Shown: one piece after another, positions 8,710-17,640 of the stretch
Numbering within the stretch: the stretch's first letter is position 1
Layout of the letters: every line of letters begins with the position of its first letter
Origin: Pseudovibrio sp. Ad37
Lineage (GTDB): Bacteria > Pseudomonadota > Alphaproteobacteria > Rhizobiales > Stappiaceae
Length of the DNA: 64,000 nt
Assembly (NCBI RefSeq): GCF_001623075.1
Contig: NZ_LMCF01000042.1
Coordinates: 22,450-86,449 of the forward strand
Reading direction: 5' to 3'
The notes under the pieces: generated by a model
What the model saw: only the letters and a program-made list of their open reading frames with translations
Told to the model about the DNA's origin: nothing
Databases searched by the model: none
Program-made: the position numbers and the translations under genes

Positions 8710-9460
8710 TAAAGCAAAACAGTTCGCCGCTTTGCATAAAAAAGGTGAACCAATCGTCCTTTACAACATTTGGGATGCGGGCACGGCTCAGGCCGCCACG
8801 AAGGCAGGTGCCAAGGCCGTTGCAACGGGAAGTGCATCCGTCGCTGCGGCTCATGGATATGGTGATGGCGAAGAGATCCCGCTTTCGCTGGTTGAGATCA
8901 TCGCAAGCCGCATTGCGGAAAGCGTGGATGTCCCCTTCTCTCTCGATTTTGAAGGCGCCTATGCAGATAGTCCTGCGGATGTGAAGGAAAATGCAGCTCG
9001 GATTATAAAAACGGGTGCTGTTGGCGTCAATTTTGAGGATCAAAAGGTCCAGGGCTCCGGCCTTTACTCGGTCGATGAGCAATGTGCGCGGATTGCAGCC
9101 TTTCGGGACGCTGCAGATGAAGCAGGCATTCCGTTTTTCGTCAATGCGAGAACTGATCTGTTTTTGCAGGAACCAGATGCCAGCAAACATGCTGCCTTGG
9201 TGGAAGAAGTTGTGCTGCGTGGACAGCGCTATGCCGAGGCTGGTGCCAGTGGGTTCTTCATTCCGGGCTTAACTGATCCTGACCTGATCGCTCAGATTTG
9301 CGAGGCCGTGCCACTGCCTGTGAATGCTTACATGATGAAGGGCATGCCTGAAATCGCTAAGCTTGGAACGCTTGGCGTTTCGCGGGTGAGCTTTGGACCA
9401 GGGCCTTATCGGGAAGCAATGGTTGATCTGAAGCGGAAAGTTGAAACCATACTTGGTTGA
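8696..9460 (+). CDS. Isocitrate lyase/PEP mutase-superfamily enzyme
   Basis: 254 residues from the ATG at 8696, inside the end of ada, with AAAGG upstream; a TTG just before is less likely. It has the PEP mutase/isocitrate lyase barrel signatures: VLYNIWDAGTAQAATKAGAKA, FSLDFEGAYADSP (metal-binding acids), GVNFEDQKVQGSGLYS and FFVNARTDLFL. This subgroup cleaves or forms C-C or C-P bonds of small oxo-acids; the substrate is not predictable. It is often found with ada-like genes but the reason is unclear. Confidence 0.85.
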   Translation: MSQADKAKQFAALHKKGEPIVLYNIWDAGTAQAATKAGAKAVATGSASVAAAHGYGDGEEIPLSLVEIIASRIAESVDVPFSLDFEGAYADSPADVKENAARIIKTGAVGVNFEDQKVQGSGLYSVDEQCARIAAFRDAADEAGIPFFVNARTDLFLQEPDASKHAALVEEVVLRGQRYAEAGASGFFIPGLTDPDLIAQICEAVPLPVNAYMMKGMPEIAKLGTLGVSRVSFGPGPYREAMVDLKRKVETILG

Positions 9461-9466
9461 TATGAG

Positions 9467-9495
9467 AGGGGAGCATATGCTCCCCTTCCCTTTTT
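9467..9495 (+). terminator. Rho-independent terminator after the PEP mutase-like gene
   Basis: GGGGAGCAT (9468-9476) and ATGCTCCCC (9477-9485) form a perfect dyad followed by TTCCCTTTTT. It closes the ada cluster and faces the convergent small exported protein gene. Confidence 0.85.
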
Positions 9496-9509
9496 GTCGG
9501 CACGCTGTC

Positions 9510-9890
9510 TTATTTGCCTTCTTTGAATTTCTTTCTCATTTTATCGCGCATTTCCTGCTGCATCGCGCTGAACTTTTCCATCTGCTCTGCGCTGAGAACC
9601 TGAGCCATCTGCTCATTCATCTTTTCTCTGGACGCTTGCATTGGACCACGAACTTCGCGCAGTTGTGAGAGGGTTGGCTTCTTGCCACGCTCAATGCCAG
9701 CATCTTTCAGGATCGCGCGGCGCTCTTCCATGGATTGCTTCATGATTGGGCGGACTTTTTCTTTCTGCTCATCCGTCAGCTGCAGCTTTTCAGCCATCAT
9801 TTCCAAACGTTGACCCTTGCCAGGATCCGCCTGTGCGATGAGAGGTGTTGCAAAGAGGAGAGACAGGGAGAGAGCGATTGCCTTGAACAT
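9510..9890 (-). CDS. Periplasmic Spy/CpxP-like (LTxxQ) protein
   Basis: 126 residues. A clear signal peptide (MFKAIALSLSLLFATPLIAQA) should be cleaved near residue 21. The mature part is charged, all-helical and Met/Lys/Gln rich, with the LTDEQKEKVRPIM motif near 38 and a second LSAEQMEKF near 98, the paired LTxxQ pattern of Spy/CpxP chaperones. The family binds unfolded periplasmic proteins or senses envelope or metal stress. Its promoter should lie in the 258-bp gap to the right. Confidence 0.8.
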   Translation of the reverse strand: MFKAIALSLSLLFATPLIAQADPGKGQRLEMMAEKLQLTDEQKEKVRPIMKQSMEERRAILKDAGIERGKKPTLSQLREVRGPMQASREKMNEQMAQVLSAEQMEKFSAMQQEMRDKMRKKFKEGK

Positions 9891-10080
9891 GGGGGCTCCT
9901 TTTTTTTGTAAGTCGATAGCTCATGAAGACAGTGCGTGGACGCTGCGTTAAGTGCAAACCAATTAGTGTAAGAGAACGTCTCCGTTCTGATCCTTGTGAC
10001 AGGTCGTTACACTTTCACTAACCCATTAAAATTATTGGGAAATATTCTATTCAGGTTATCTCGCATTTTCATAAAGATAT

Positions 10081-10104
10081 GCCCGCCTCGGGTAGGAGGC
10101 GGGC
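10081..10104 (-). terminator. GC-rich hairpin downstream of small exported protein gene
   Basis: GCCCGCCTC and GAGGCGGGC-type arms flank a short loop, 45 bp beyond the stop of the gene at 10149. On the minus strand it is followed by ATATCTTTA, a poor U-tract, so terminator function is likely but not certain. Confidence 0.55.
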
Positions 10105-10148
10105 ACCGTTGCCAGCATTGGGATTTAAGGCAACTTTAAAGGTGAAGC

Positions 10149-10487
10149 TTAGTCAAAAAGATCCTGACGAGCTTCGGTTCTGCGAATGACGCGGCGCGCG
10201 GTTGCTCTGTCCTGACGGCGGTCCCATGCTTTGGGGGCGTCAGCGACCGGGGCCGGAGTGATAACTGTTGTGGTTGGGGCTGGTACAACAACTGCAGCAG
10301 GCGCCGCATTCATTCGGCAGATCTGGAGTGGATTGCGTCCGGAGTCATAAATGGCAACGCATCCGGTTAATGAGTTTGTCTGAATAATCGTCTTGGTGCC
10401 GTTGCTGTCGTAAAAAGTCAAAGCATCGGCGAAAGCTGCGCCAGAAAGAGTAACGAGAGCGGCGCTTGCAATAGCAATTCTTTTCAT
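10149..10487 (-). CDS. Small secreted protein of unknown function
   Basis: 112 residues with a typical signal peptide (MKRIAIASAALVTLSGAAFA, cleavage near 20). The mature protein has two cysteines (GCVAIYDSG and QICRMNAAP) that could form a disulfide, then a Pro/Ala/Val/Thr-rich linker (about 65-85) and a basic Arg-rich tail. I do not recognise the family. AGATCAGAATG gives a modest ribosome site. It stands alone between two gaps. Confidence 0.65.
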   Translation of the reverse strand: MKRIAIASAALVTLSGAAFADALTFYDSNGTKTIIQTNSLTGCVAIYDSGRNPLQICRMNAAPAAVVVPAPTTTVITPAPVADAPKAWDRRQDRATARRVIRRTEARQDLFD

Positions 10488-10795
10488 TCTGATCTCCGGT
10501 GGTTCGGTCGTCCAACATGTCTGTTTGGGGTAAAGACACTGTTTGATTGCGTTGAAGGGACTATCGGGGATCAGTTGAAAGAGAGCAATTTGAGTTTTGT
10601 AATCGGCTGTCGCTCATCTTGAACTCTGACAAACTCGGTTACAATTTGGGCAGATAAGCGTCGTTGATGGATACATTTTGATGCACACCATCGCAGTTTT
10701 CTGCCGATTTTGGGGAAAAGTAACGCACAAGCAGGTGAGTTTGGCAGGGCGTAGATGACTTGGCAGCTGCCAACAATTGCTGCCAAGTCAGATTT
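10488..10795. other. Intergenic region with hairpin built from the TTGGCAGC word
   Basis: 308 bp with no supported gene. Upstream of 10149 it must hold that gene's promoter. Near 10740-10790 it carries one half-site (TTGGCAG, 10741-10747) and the large hairpin listed separately. Nothing else stands out. Confidence 0.5.
10756..10790. repeat. ACTTGGCAGCTGCCAAGT-type repeat, hairpin form
   Basis: TGACTTGGCAGC (10756-10767) and GCTGCCAAGTCA (10779-10790) form a perfect 12-bp stem, and the left part itself contains the palindrome TTGGCAGCTGCCAA (10760-10773). GATTTTT follows on the plus strand. It lies just beyond the stop of the GST-like gene, so it may also act in termination. Confidence 0.75.
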
Positions 10796-11809
10796 TTAAG
10801 AGGCGGGCTGCACCAGTGAGACGTCGAGGATCTCTGTCCCTCCAATGAGAAACTCGCTCAGTGTTTCACGATGCTCAGGCGTCAGCTTTGCCCACTCATC
10901 CCGCAGGCGGTCGAGGCATTTCTTCTGGTATTTGAAGATGTCTTGCGTAAAGAAACCTTCTGGCAGATCTGCAGTGAAGGACGCCTCCCCTTTGTCGATG
11001 GCTTTGGAGTTCGCTAACAGGAACGGTAGATAAGTATCGCCTGCCATCTTAAGAAGCTCTTTGACTGCAGGAGTAAGTTCGGTGATCCAATCACCTTCAA
11101 AGCCGGAGGCGTCATCTATGTGGTCGAGCCAGCGGAAGACGAAAGGGAACTCCTTTCGCAACATGGCAGACGGGGTTGGGTCGTCTTTGAGTTGGTAGAG
11201 CTGGCCGAAGAGAGCCACATCTGCCAATGAGGCCATATCGCCAAATAAGAAATGCTGCTTGGACAAAACCGCTTGTTCTAAAATAGAGAGCATACGCTTG
11301 GTGGATGCTTCAATGATAGGCGCTGTTTCCGGAGTGCATCCAACCTTTGGCATGCGGCTGATCTGACGCGCGCCAAACTGCTGGCCCATTGCCTTGATGG
11401 TTTTTTCATCCAGACCAAGACAAGCGTCGTAAAGCAACCAGTTCGGCACGATCTTTCGGTCTTCCTCATAAAACCACCGATAATGGAACATGGCTTTCAC
11501 AAGCCACTCGTCTGCCATGTCCTCAATCAGGTAACACGCGAACCGTATCAGTGGATCGTTGGGAACAAGCGACCTCCCCTCCCCTTTTGCCTCGAGGTCC
11601 AGAAGCAGCGGAGTGGAATCGTTCACCCACGTCTCATCCGGATACTTGACGACAGGGATGACTGGAATCTTCACATGCTTGGTTGGGCTGTTTGGCCCCA
11701 TAGGTGCGCAGAGCTTCCATGCGTGTGGAATGCGTTTCGCTCGGAACGCTGCACGCACCTTCATTGAGTATGGTGAGCCCAACGCGCCGTGTATTTCAAA
11801 ATTCCCCAT
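10796..11809 (-). CDS. Glutathione S-transferase-like protein
   Basis: 337 residues. The N-terminus has the thioredoxin-fold GST pattern: ALGSPYSMKVRAAFRAKRIP with the catalytic-position Ser/Tyr, then KIPVIPVVKYPDETWVNDST with the cis-Pro and the ES/DST glutathione contact. An all-helical C-terminal domain follows, including GDMASLADVALFGQLYQL, the N-capping motif. At 337 residues it is longer than a usual GST (about 210), with extra C-terminal helices. It probably conjugates or reduces an unknown substrate. It follows the hydrolase gene by 61 bp on the same strand. Confidence 0.8.
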   Translation of the reverse strand: MGNFEIHGALGSPYSMKVRAAFRAKRIPHAWKLCAPMGPNSPTKHVKIPVIPVVKYPDETWVNDSTPLLLDLEAKGEGRSLVPNDPLIRFACYLIEDMADEWLVKAMFHYRWFYEEDRKIVPNWLLYDACLGLDEKTIKAMGQQFGARQISRMPKVGCTPETAPIIEASTKRMLSILEQAVLSKQHFLFGDMASLADVALFGQLYQLKDDPTPSAMLRKEFPFVFRWLDHIDDASGFEGDWITELTPAVKELLKMAGDTYLPFLLANSKAIDKGEASFTADLPEGFFTQDIFKYQKKCLDRLRDEWAKLTPEHRETLSEFLIGGTEILDVSLVQPAS

Positions 11810-11822
11810 ATTCCCCTCCCCT

Positions 11823-11864
11823 GACTTGGCAGGTTCCGATTTTCCTCAGGTCCGCTGCCAAACT
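11823..11864. repeat. Two half-sites of the TTGGCAGC palindrome
   Basis: GACTTGGCAG (11823-11832) and CTGCCAA (11855-11861) face each other across about 22 bp, in the gap between the GST-like gene and the hydrolase gene. It resembles a split version of the repeat at 12885. Confidence 0.5.
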
Positions 11865-11870
11865 TGGTGT

Positions 11871-12785
11871 TTACATGTCGTTCAAGATCGCTCCATCACC
11901 CTGCCACTGAATTTGCTCTCCCCTTTCCATTTGAACCATCATGTTCAAAATGGCGGCTGGATTTTCCATTGGCAAGAAGTGAGTGTGATCGGGAACGTAA
12001 ATATCTTTTGCATTGGGCATGTTCTCTGCCAGTAGCTCCCAGGAGGGCGATGGTGAGAAATCATGCAAGGGTTCATCCGGTTGCCGACGACGTGCGCGTA
12101 CAATTGTTGTTGGCACAGTCACAGCATCCAGAAGCGGATAAATGTGGTCTCCGTAACAAGTGCGATAAACCTCGGCTTCAGCATCTGGTGGACAAGCGAG
12201 TTGGTATCCTTCGCCCTGCTCTGAAGCGATTAATCCGTGATCGCAGTAATCCTGCAAAATTTCAGGCAACCAGCTGTTGTATGGTTTGCGGGTTTTGAAC
12301 CGCTCGTACATTTCACTTACATCGGCCCATTGGTTTCGGCGCCGGGCAACCGGATGGTCCTGATCTGCGATTTGCTTGAAGAACGGAAGCAGCGGTTTTG
12401 GAAACACGACTGGATCCAACAGAAGAATGTTTTTGTAGAGTTCAGGAAACTTGGCAGCTGCCAAGATAGACAAATGACCTCCACAGGAATGGCCGACACC
12501 GAATACTTGATTGAGCCCGAGTTGCTCGACCACTGCGAATAAATCATCTCCCAGATCAGTCCAGAGTTTCGGTAAGGCGGCGTTGTCGCTTTGGCCATGA
12601 CTGCGCATATCCCATGCTATGACATGGCGACCGGGAAAATGCTTGATGATGTAATCCCAGACGCGTCCATGAAATCCTGTGGCATGGAGAAGCAAGAATG
12701 TAGGACCTTCGCCCGCCCATTCATGAAGACAGATCTTATGATCTCCCGTATGGACGAACTTCTGAATGGGGGTATCTGAACGCAT
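11871..12785 (-). CDS. Alpha/beta-hydrolase fold protein
   Basis: 304 residues. The fold is marked by FLLLHATGFHGRVWDYII (oxyanion region), AWDMRSHGQSD (strand 4) and the nucleophile elbow GHSCGGHLS. A late Asp and the His in PDHTHFLPMENP complete a plausible triad. The usual HG oxyanion dipeptide is replaced by HATGFHG. It could be an esterase, lactonase or haloperoxidase-like enzyme. It lies directly upstream of the GST-like gene and may be cotranscribed. Confidence 0.85.
   Translation of the reverse strand: MRSDTPIQKFVHTGDHKICLHEWAGEGPTFLLLHATGFHGRVWDYIIKHFPGRHVIAWDMRSHGQSDNAALPKLWTDLGDDLFAVVEQLGLNQVFGVGHSCGGHLSILAAAKFPELYKNILLLDPVVFPKPLLPFFKQIADQDHPVARRRNQWADVSEMYERFKTRKPYNSWLPEILQDYCDHGLIASEQGEGYQLACPPDAEAEVYRTCYGDHIYPLLDAVTVPTTIVRARRRQPDEPLHDFSPSPSWELLAENMPNAKDIYVPDHTHFLPMENPAAILNMMVQMERGEQIQWQGDGAILNDM
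12450..12465. repeat. TTGGCAGC palindrome inside the hydrolase gene
   Basis: CTTGGCAGCTGCCAAG is a perfect 16-bp palindrome in coding DNA; on the minus strand it contributes the residues LAAAK. Confidence 0.75.
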
Positions 12786-12884
12786 GGAATTTCCTCTGCA
12801 GCAATGTCAGAAGAAGTGTAGTCATACCGTATGGGAGAACAAGCTCTACCAGAGCAGAATAGTGATTATATTTCAAAATTCTCG

Positions 12885-12902
12885 ACTTGGCAGCTGCCAA
12901 GT
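12885..12902. repeat. TTGGCAGC palindrome between adhesin and hydrolase genes
   Basis: ACTTGGCAGCTGCCAAGT is a perfect 18-bp palindrome placed 13 bp beyond the adhesin stop and about 100 bp upstream of the hydrolase start. It is the cleanest copy of the repeat. Confidence 0.8.
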
Positions 12903-12915
12903 TTGGTAAGATTGC

Positions 12916-15900
12916 CTAGGTCATTGGGAATGCATTTTCGATTGGGAGCTCGATCTCCGGCATAAAGCCTTTCACTTCGACACTCATTGTTGCTCCATTT
13001 GTCGTTGTGTCTTGGACATGCACTGTGGTGACAGTTTCCCAATCTTCGTTATGATCTTTTCCATCCAAGTCGACTTGCACTGCGTATTGTCCTGCTTGAT
13101 TTTCTATTATGCGAATGAACTGGTCGGGAAAGTGATAATGTTGATCCCATGATTTATCACTATAATCTTCGAGCAATTTGGATAGATCTATAACGTCTCG
13201 GTCTCTGCCTGCGGAGCTCTTCAACTGGAAGTCTGTGATGTGATCTGCTGCTCCGTTGAGTTGCTCAAAGAAGAAGATGTCAGAGCCTTCACCACCTGTA
13301 AGTTCGTCTGATCCGGCTCCGGCAGTCAGGTGGTCGTTGCCTTCAAAACCATTGATAACATCATCTTCATCGGTGCTTTTCAGAATGTCGTCGCCGGCTG
13401 TCCCGTCAATCTGGTTCCTTGGATCGGTTGACCCATCATCTGGATTGAGGTGAACTTGAATACTGGTAATGGACGGGTTGGAGTTCCCATCCTCGGAGTG
13501 AACAACGACTGAGAGGCTACGCGCCTGCAAGCTTTCAGATGTGGTTGTAAAGGTGATTGAGTTCAGCAAATTCTGATAGGTGGAAGCATCGGTTATTCCA
13601 GAGAACGTGAGTGTCATAACTCCGCTGCCGTTGTCTTCCAACTGGCTGTGGACGCCGTCGACATCCAAGAAATTGAGATGATCACCATTCTGCGCATTGA
13701 AGAGTTTGAGTGTCAGGCCCGAAATCTCATCCTGCACTCCGTCGATCTTGGCAGACTTGGCAATTGCCAAGTCGTCATCTCCAAGCTGAAAGGATGCCTC
13801 AAAGTGTTGCTGTTCCAGTGGCTCTGGCTGGACTATCGAAACCGTCAGATCCTCAATTCTCAATGTGTCTGCAGCGGTGAGATCCGCTGGTGCAACCAAA
13901 CGGATCGTTGTCGCAGATGAGATGTAATCGCTTAGATCAAGGTTGATCGACTGGGACTGATTGTGACTGATCAGACTGGAAATCTCGCCAATCTGGTGGA
14001 CGGACCCATCAGCCAACAGGGCTTCAATGTAGAATGACTTCGCCGGACCGTTCGTTGCGAACTCTGCTGCGTATGTGAGTTGGATCGCGGCACTTTGCGC
14101 GCCTGTCAGGTCAAACGTTTTGCTGATGCAGGCAAGATTGTCGTCTCCCTCTGAAGACGAACCGGATCGATCTGAGAGAACCAATTCGCCAGTATCGGCG
14201 TCAATGTAGATATCTGAGGAACCATCGCTGGCGGCTTTAGCTTCTCCGTCATCTCCACTTTCTACCCAAGGCGTGGATTGAATGTGGCCCATTAGCTCAG
14301 AAGAATACAAGGTTTCATCGAAAGTCCAGCTGACTTGGTAACTGCCAGGTTTTCGGGTGTGAAGGAAAATGGTGGGCGGTGCAGCGGGCGGACTCGTGCC
14401 TTCGGTGACTTCAATGCGGAACTGTTGCGCAGCCTCCGCGCCAGAACTATCTTTCGCGACTACAGTGATCTCATAGATGTTATCACCGTCCAGATCCATG
14501 GGCGCTTCGAAGGATACAGCTTCTTTCCAGCTTACCTGGCCGGTTTGCTCGTCAATGTTGAAACGGGCCTTGTCAGACCCTTCGAGAAAAAAATGGAGAG
14601 GGCCTCCATCTGCATCTGAAGCATTTGCCGTGAACACAGTATCGGGACCGTCATCTTCCACGTTCATGTGAAGCGGCGTGTCTTGGTCTACACCTGAAAA
14701 GATGGGTGCGTCGTTTTCCGGTGACAGCTCTATAGAGACGGTGACGGTATCGCTGCGCTCTCCATCCGCATCCTCAATGTAATAACTAAAGCTGTCCGAG
14801 CCATTGGCGTTGGGGTGACCCGTGTAGCTAAACGTATTGTCCAGGTTCTGAGAGAGGTGGCCCTTGGCAGGTGCCAAGACGATGTGAACAGTGAAGCCTT
14901 CACTGCTGAGAGCATCATTGCCTAACAGATCCAACACAAGCGGTGTATCTTCCGTACCAGAAAACTGATCAGGGGACGCCGATGACTTTCCGTCCAAGAT
15001 GCTGAAGGTGAAGTCCAGAGGGATCGTGTCTCCGTCACCGTCAGAAGCCACTGCTGAAAACGACAATGAAACCTCGCTTGCAGATGTATGGTCAATCGGT
15101 GTGAAGAACTCGACCTCGTAGTTTCCTGATCCGGTGGGATCCAGTTTGATCGTGAAAACGAGCGTGCCATCCTGCGTCTTCGCGCTGAGTTGATTGCCAG
15201 TACCTTCAATGGAGTAATAGACCTGAGCGCCGTTGACAGTGAAGGGAGCAAGACTGCCGCTCATGCTGGAAGAGAAGGTGAGCGTCGTTGCAGACTGTGT
15301 GTCGGCGCCCCAATGAACGTTCAAATCACCACTTTGAACGATCGAGGCTTCATCGTTCATACGCGCTTCGAAGACAGCATTTCCTGAAAGGCTAAGTGCT
15401 TCAGGCGCGGAACTGAGGACGGGCGTGCTGTCTGCAATCGTGATTTGAAGCTGACCATTAACGGTGTCGCCATCTGCATCACTTGCAACATAATGCAGTT
15501 GAAACTGCTCAATACCCCGAGCGTGGTTCAACGGCGCATGCTGACCGACAGAATACACGCCACTGCTGGAATTCAGCGTCGCGGTGAAAATTGCCGTCGT
15601 GTTTTGGAAAAGCGTCAGTTTTTCGCCAGTCAAATCCCAACTGAAGCCAGAAGGGAGAGCGGACTGTGTCCATGAAACCTGCCCTCCATCTACACCAGTT
15701 GAGATGGGGAGTACACCGGTTAAGTCATGAGTATCCTCAGCAAGTGCATGTGCTGACCCTGTTGAAGCGAATGCGTCGTCACTTAAACGGAGGTGGACCG
15801 GTTCTCCGACTTCCGGATTGTCGTCTTTAATCGACACCTGAAAGTGACCCGCGGCGGTATCGCCATCTCCATCCGTAATCACATAGGGAAGACTGATTGT

Positions 15901-17640
15901 TTGCTGGTCTACGCCATTTTGGTGTTGCAAGGGATTGTGCTGTTGAACGGCGTAAGCGCCTTTGCTCTCTGTAAACTGAGCGCTGAGAATGAGCGTATCG
16001 CCTTGCAGAACGCTGAGCTGTTGCCCCTCAATAATGTAGATCAGCCCTTCGGGATCATCAGGTAATTGCCAGCTGATCGCGGCAGTGTCTGCTCCTGCTG
16101 AATGAGGCAGGTACTCAGAGGAATAGCTCAGTTCGGTTTGGGTACTCAACTGGCTTTCGTCAAAGCTGATCTGGTTGAGCGGAAATGCTTTTGGCGCATC
16201 ATCCAGCGAAGAGACCAGAAGCTTGCCTTCTGTCGTCTGGCCTTGCGTGTTGGTTGCACTGAAACTGAGATTGAAGACGGCGTCTGCATCAGCTCCATGA
16301 TTGATCGCGCTGTGTTGCGTGACGCTATAGGTGCCCGTTGTTGAGTTGAGCGTGACTGACAAAACAACTTTGTTGCCTTGCAAGATCAGGAGCGTTTGTC
16401 CTTCCTGATGAAAGCTGAATCCTTCCACCGGAGATGCTGTGTTCCAGGATAAGAAGACAGGGCCTTGCGATGCATTGATCGGCAAGTCTCCTGAGGCTGT
16501 GGCTTCAGCGGGATCGCCTTCTGACACTGTAGCCGTCAGATTCCATTCGGCCGGCATCGGATCATCTTCAACGCGGATGTCCAGATGAGAAACAAGAGTG
16601 TCACCATCTGCATCTTTTGCAATGAAACGGAAGCTCATTAAAAGGTCCGTCGCACTGCCCGTGTGATCCAACGGCGCAAACTGCTCATAGCTGTAGGCGC
16701 CGTTTTGTGTATTCGGGTCCAGCGTGACCTTTAAAACAAGTGTTCCATCACCTTTCAAACCCTTCAAAATGTGTTGGCCTTGCGGTCCAAACTCAGATTG
16801 AAAAAGAACCCGCGCACCGCCACAGGTAATATCGAGCGGATCACCTGAGCGGCCGAGTGGGCGTCCGGTTGCATCAAGTGTAAAGAGCAGTGCGCGGGAG
16901 TTGGTTCCATCCACGCCGAAATCAAGAGCGAGGCTATCGCTGACTGAAATACTGGTGGATGTGCGAAAGGATGCTTCCTGAACAGAATGGACAGGAAGAT
17001 TACTTGCCCGGGTAACTGTGCTGTTTGGTTGAACGTATAGATCAGAGATAGACAACTGCGGAACGACGATGTTCTCTGATTGTGTGTTAAGAGCGCTTAC
17101 AAGTGGAACAGCCTGATAGTTATCCTGCGTGTTTTCAGAGAGCTGATCAGACTGCGTAAGACTGTTCAGCTTTTCAAGCGCTGGTTCGTGGTGAACTGGC
17201 TGCAAACTTGTTTTGGATATGGGCTGCCAATTGGTTTCTTCTGAGGACTTGTCAGCATCCTCCGTTTCTTTCTGGGCAGGGGAGGGGAGGTCAACTTGAA
17301 AGCTGCCAAGTCTTGGGGCCGTTTCGACTTCAACGGCCTTCAGAAACTGGCTCTGTGTTGTGAGCGGACCAGATGGCATCAAAATGAAGAATTCATTGGC
17401 AGGTCCACCAAAGAACTGTTCAATGACAACAATCTGCCCATTCCCATCCAAAATATGAAGCTCGTCTCCATCACGGATAAGTTTTGCTGTGCCGATGGTT
17501 TTGGAGAGGTCAACAAGCTGGCCTTGCTCCCGCACCATCAAGATTGGTGTTCGGGAGGGCGCAAGCGGCTCGGCAAGCAGAATTGGTGGTGGTGCGGACT
17601 GAGAAGGCGCAGTCGCGGGCGTTGCGGTCAGGTTCGTCAT
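12916..17640 (-). CDS. Large RTX adhesin with BapA-prefix-like N-terminus and type I secretion signal
   Basis: 1574 residues, no signal peptide. Residues about 30-105 resemble the BapA prefix domain (LIRDGDELHILDGNG, VVIEQFF). Five repeats of about 125 residues follow to about 884, each with FSF/SWxL..., an LDxxxGxYxxxQHxPLxH core and an ending DADGDT...DD, like the DUF5801 repeats of T1SS substrates. Next come a tandem cadherin-like pair (about 890-1090), a lectin-like jelly-roll region, then RTX nonapeptides from about 1411 (GTAGDDIL, GFEGNDHL, GGEGSDIFFF) and a T1SS C-terminal target domain. It is probably a calcium-folded surface or biofilm adhesin. No ABC/MFP exporter genes are nearby; a TolC-like gene overlaps its start. 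Confidence 0.9.
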   Translation of the reverse strand: MTNLTATPATAPSQSAPPPILLAEPLAPSRTPILMVREQGQLVDLSKTIGTAKLIRDGDELHILDGNGQIVVIEQFFGGPANEFFILMPSGPLTTQSQFLKAVEVETAPRLGSFQVDLPSPAQKETEDADKSSEETNWQPISKTSLQPVHHEPALEKLNSLTQSDQLSENTQDNYQAVPLVSALNTQSENIVVPQLSISDLYVQPNSTVTRASNLPVHSVQEASFRTSTSISVSDSLALDFGVDGTNSRALLFTLDATGRPLGRSGDPLDITCGGARVLFQSEFGPQGQHILKGLKGDGTLVLKVTLDPNTQNGAYSYEQFAPLDHTGSATDLLMSFRFIAKDADGDTLVSHLDIRVEDDPMPAEWNLTATVSEGDPAEATASGDLPINASQGPVFLSWNTASPVEGFSFHQEGQTLLILQGNKVVLSVTLNSTTGTYSVTQHSAINHGADADAVFNLSFSATNTQGQTTEGKLLVSSLDDAPKAFPLNQISFDESQLSTQTELSYSSEYLPHSAGADTAAISWQLPDDPEGLIYIIEGQQLSVLQGDTLILSAQFTESKGAYAVQQHNPLQHQNGVDQQTISLPYVITDGDGDTAAGHFQVSIKDDNPEVGEPVHLRLSDDAFASTGSAHALAEDTHDLTGVLPISTGVDGGQVSWTQSALPSGFSWDLTGEKLTLFQNTTAIFTATLNSSSGVYSVGQHAPLNHARGIEQFQLHYVASDADGDTVNGQLQITIADSTPVLSSAPEALSLSGNAVFEARMNDEASIVQSGDLNVHWGADTQSATTLTFSSSMSGSLAPFTVNGAQVYYSIEGTGNQLSAKTQDGTLVFTIKLDPTGSGNYEVEFFTPIDHTSASEVSLSFSAVASDGDGDTIPLDFTFSILDGKSSASPDQFSGTEDTPLVLDLLGNDALSSEGFTVHIVLAPAKGHLSQNLDNTFSYTGHPNANGSDSFSYYIEDADGERSDTVTVSIELSPENDAPIFSGVDQDTPLHMNVEDDGPDTVFTANASDADGGPLHFFLEGSDKARFNIDEQTGQVSWKEAVSFEAPMDLDGDNIYEITVVAKDSSGAEAAQQFRIEVTEGTSPPAAPPTIFLHTRKPGSYQVSWTFDETLYSSELMGHIQSTPWVESGDDGEAKAASDGSSDIYIDADTGELVLSDRSGSSSEGDDNLACISKTFDLTGAQSAAIQLTYAAEFATNGPAKSFYIEALLADGSVHQIGEISSLISHNQSQSINLDLSDYISSATTIRLVAPADLTAADTLRIEDLTVSIVQPEPLEQQHFEASFQLGDDDLAIAKSAKIDGVQDEISGLTLKLFNAQNGDHLNFLDVDGVHSQLEDNGSGVMTLTFSGITDASTYQNLLNSITFTTTSESLQARSLSVVVHSEDGNSNPSITSIQVHLNPDDGSTDPRNQIDGTAGDDILKSTDEDDVINGFEGNDHLTAGAGSDELTGGEGSDIFFFEQLNGAADHITDFQLKSSAGRDRDVIDLSKLLEDYSDKSWDQHYHFPDQFIRIIENQAGQYAVQVDLDGKDHNEDWETVTTVHVQDTTTNGATMSVEVKGFMPEIELPIENAFPMT
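13754..13773. repeat. TTGGCA palindrome inside the adhesin gene, copy 1
   Basis: GACTTGGCAATTGCCAAGTC is a perfect 20-bp palindrome, with an AATT rather than GCGC-type centre. A further half-site CTTGGCAG lies at 13747-13754. It encodes DLAIAKS in the adhesin. Confidence 0.75.
14333..14350. repeat. TTGGCAGC palindrome inside the adhesin gene, copy 2 (degenerate)
   Basis: ACTTGGTAACTGCCAGGT matches the 18-bp consensus except at three positions. Confidence 0.45.
14863..14878. repeat. TTGGCAGC palindrome inside the adhesin gene, copy 3
   Basis: CTTGGCAGGTGCCAAG matches the 16-bp core with one central mismatch. Confidence 0.6.
17294..17311. repeat. TTGGCAGC palindrome inside the adhesin gene, copy 4 (degenerate)
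   Basis: ACTTGAAAGCTGCCAAGT matches the 18-bp consensus except at two positions in the left half. Confidence 0.45.
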
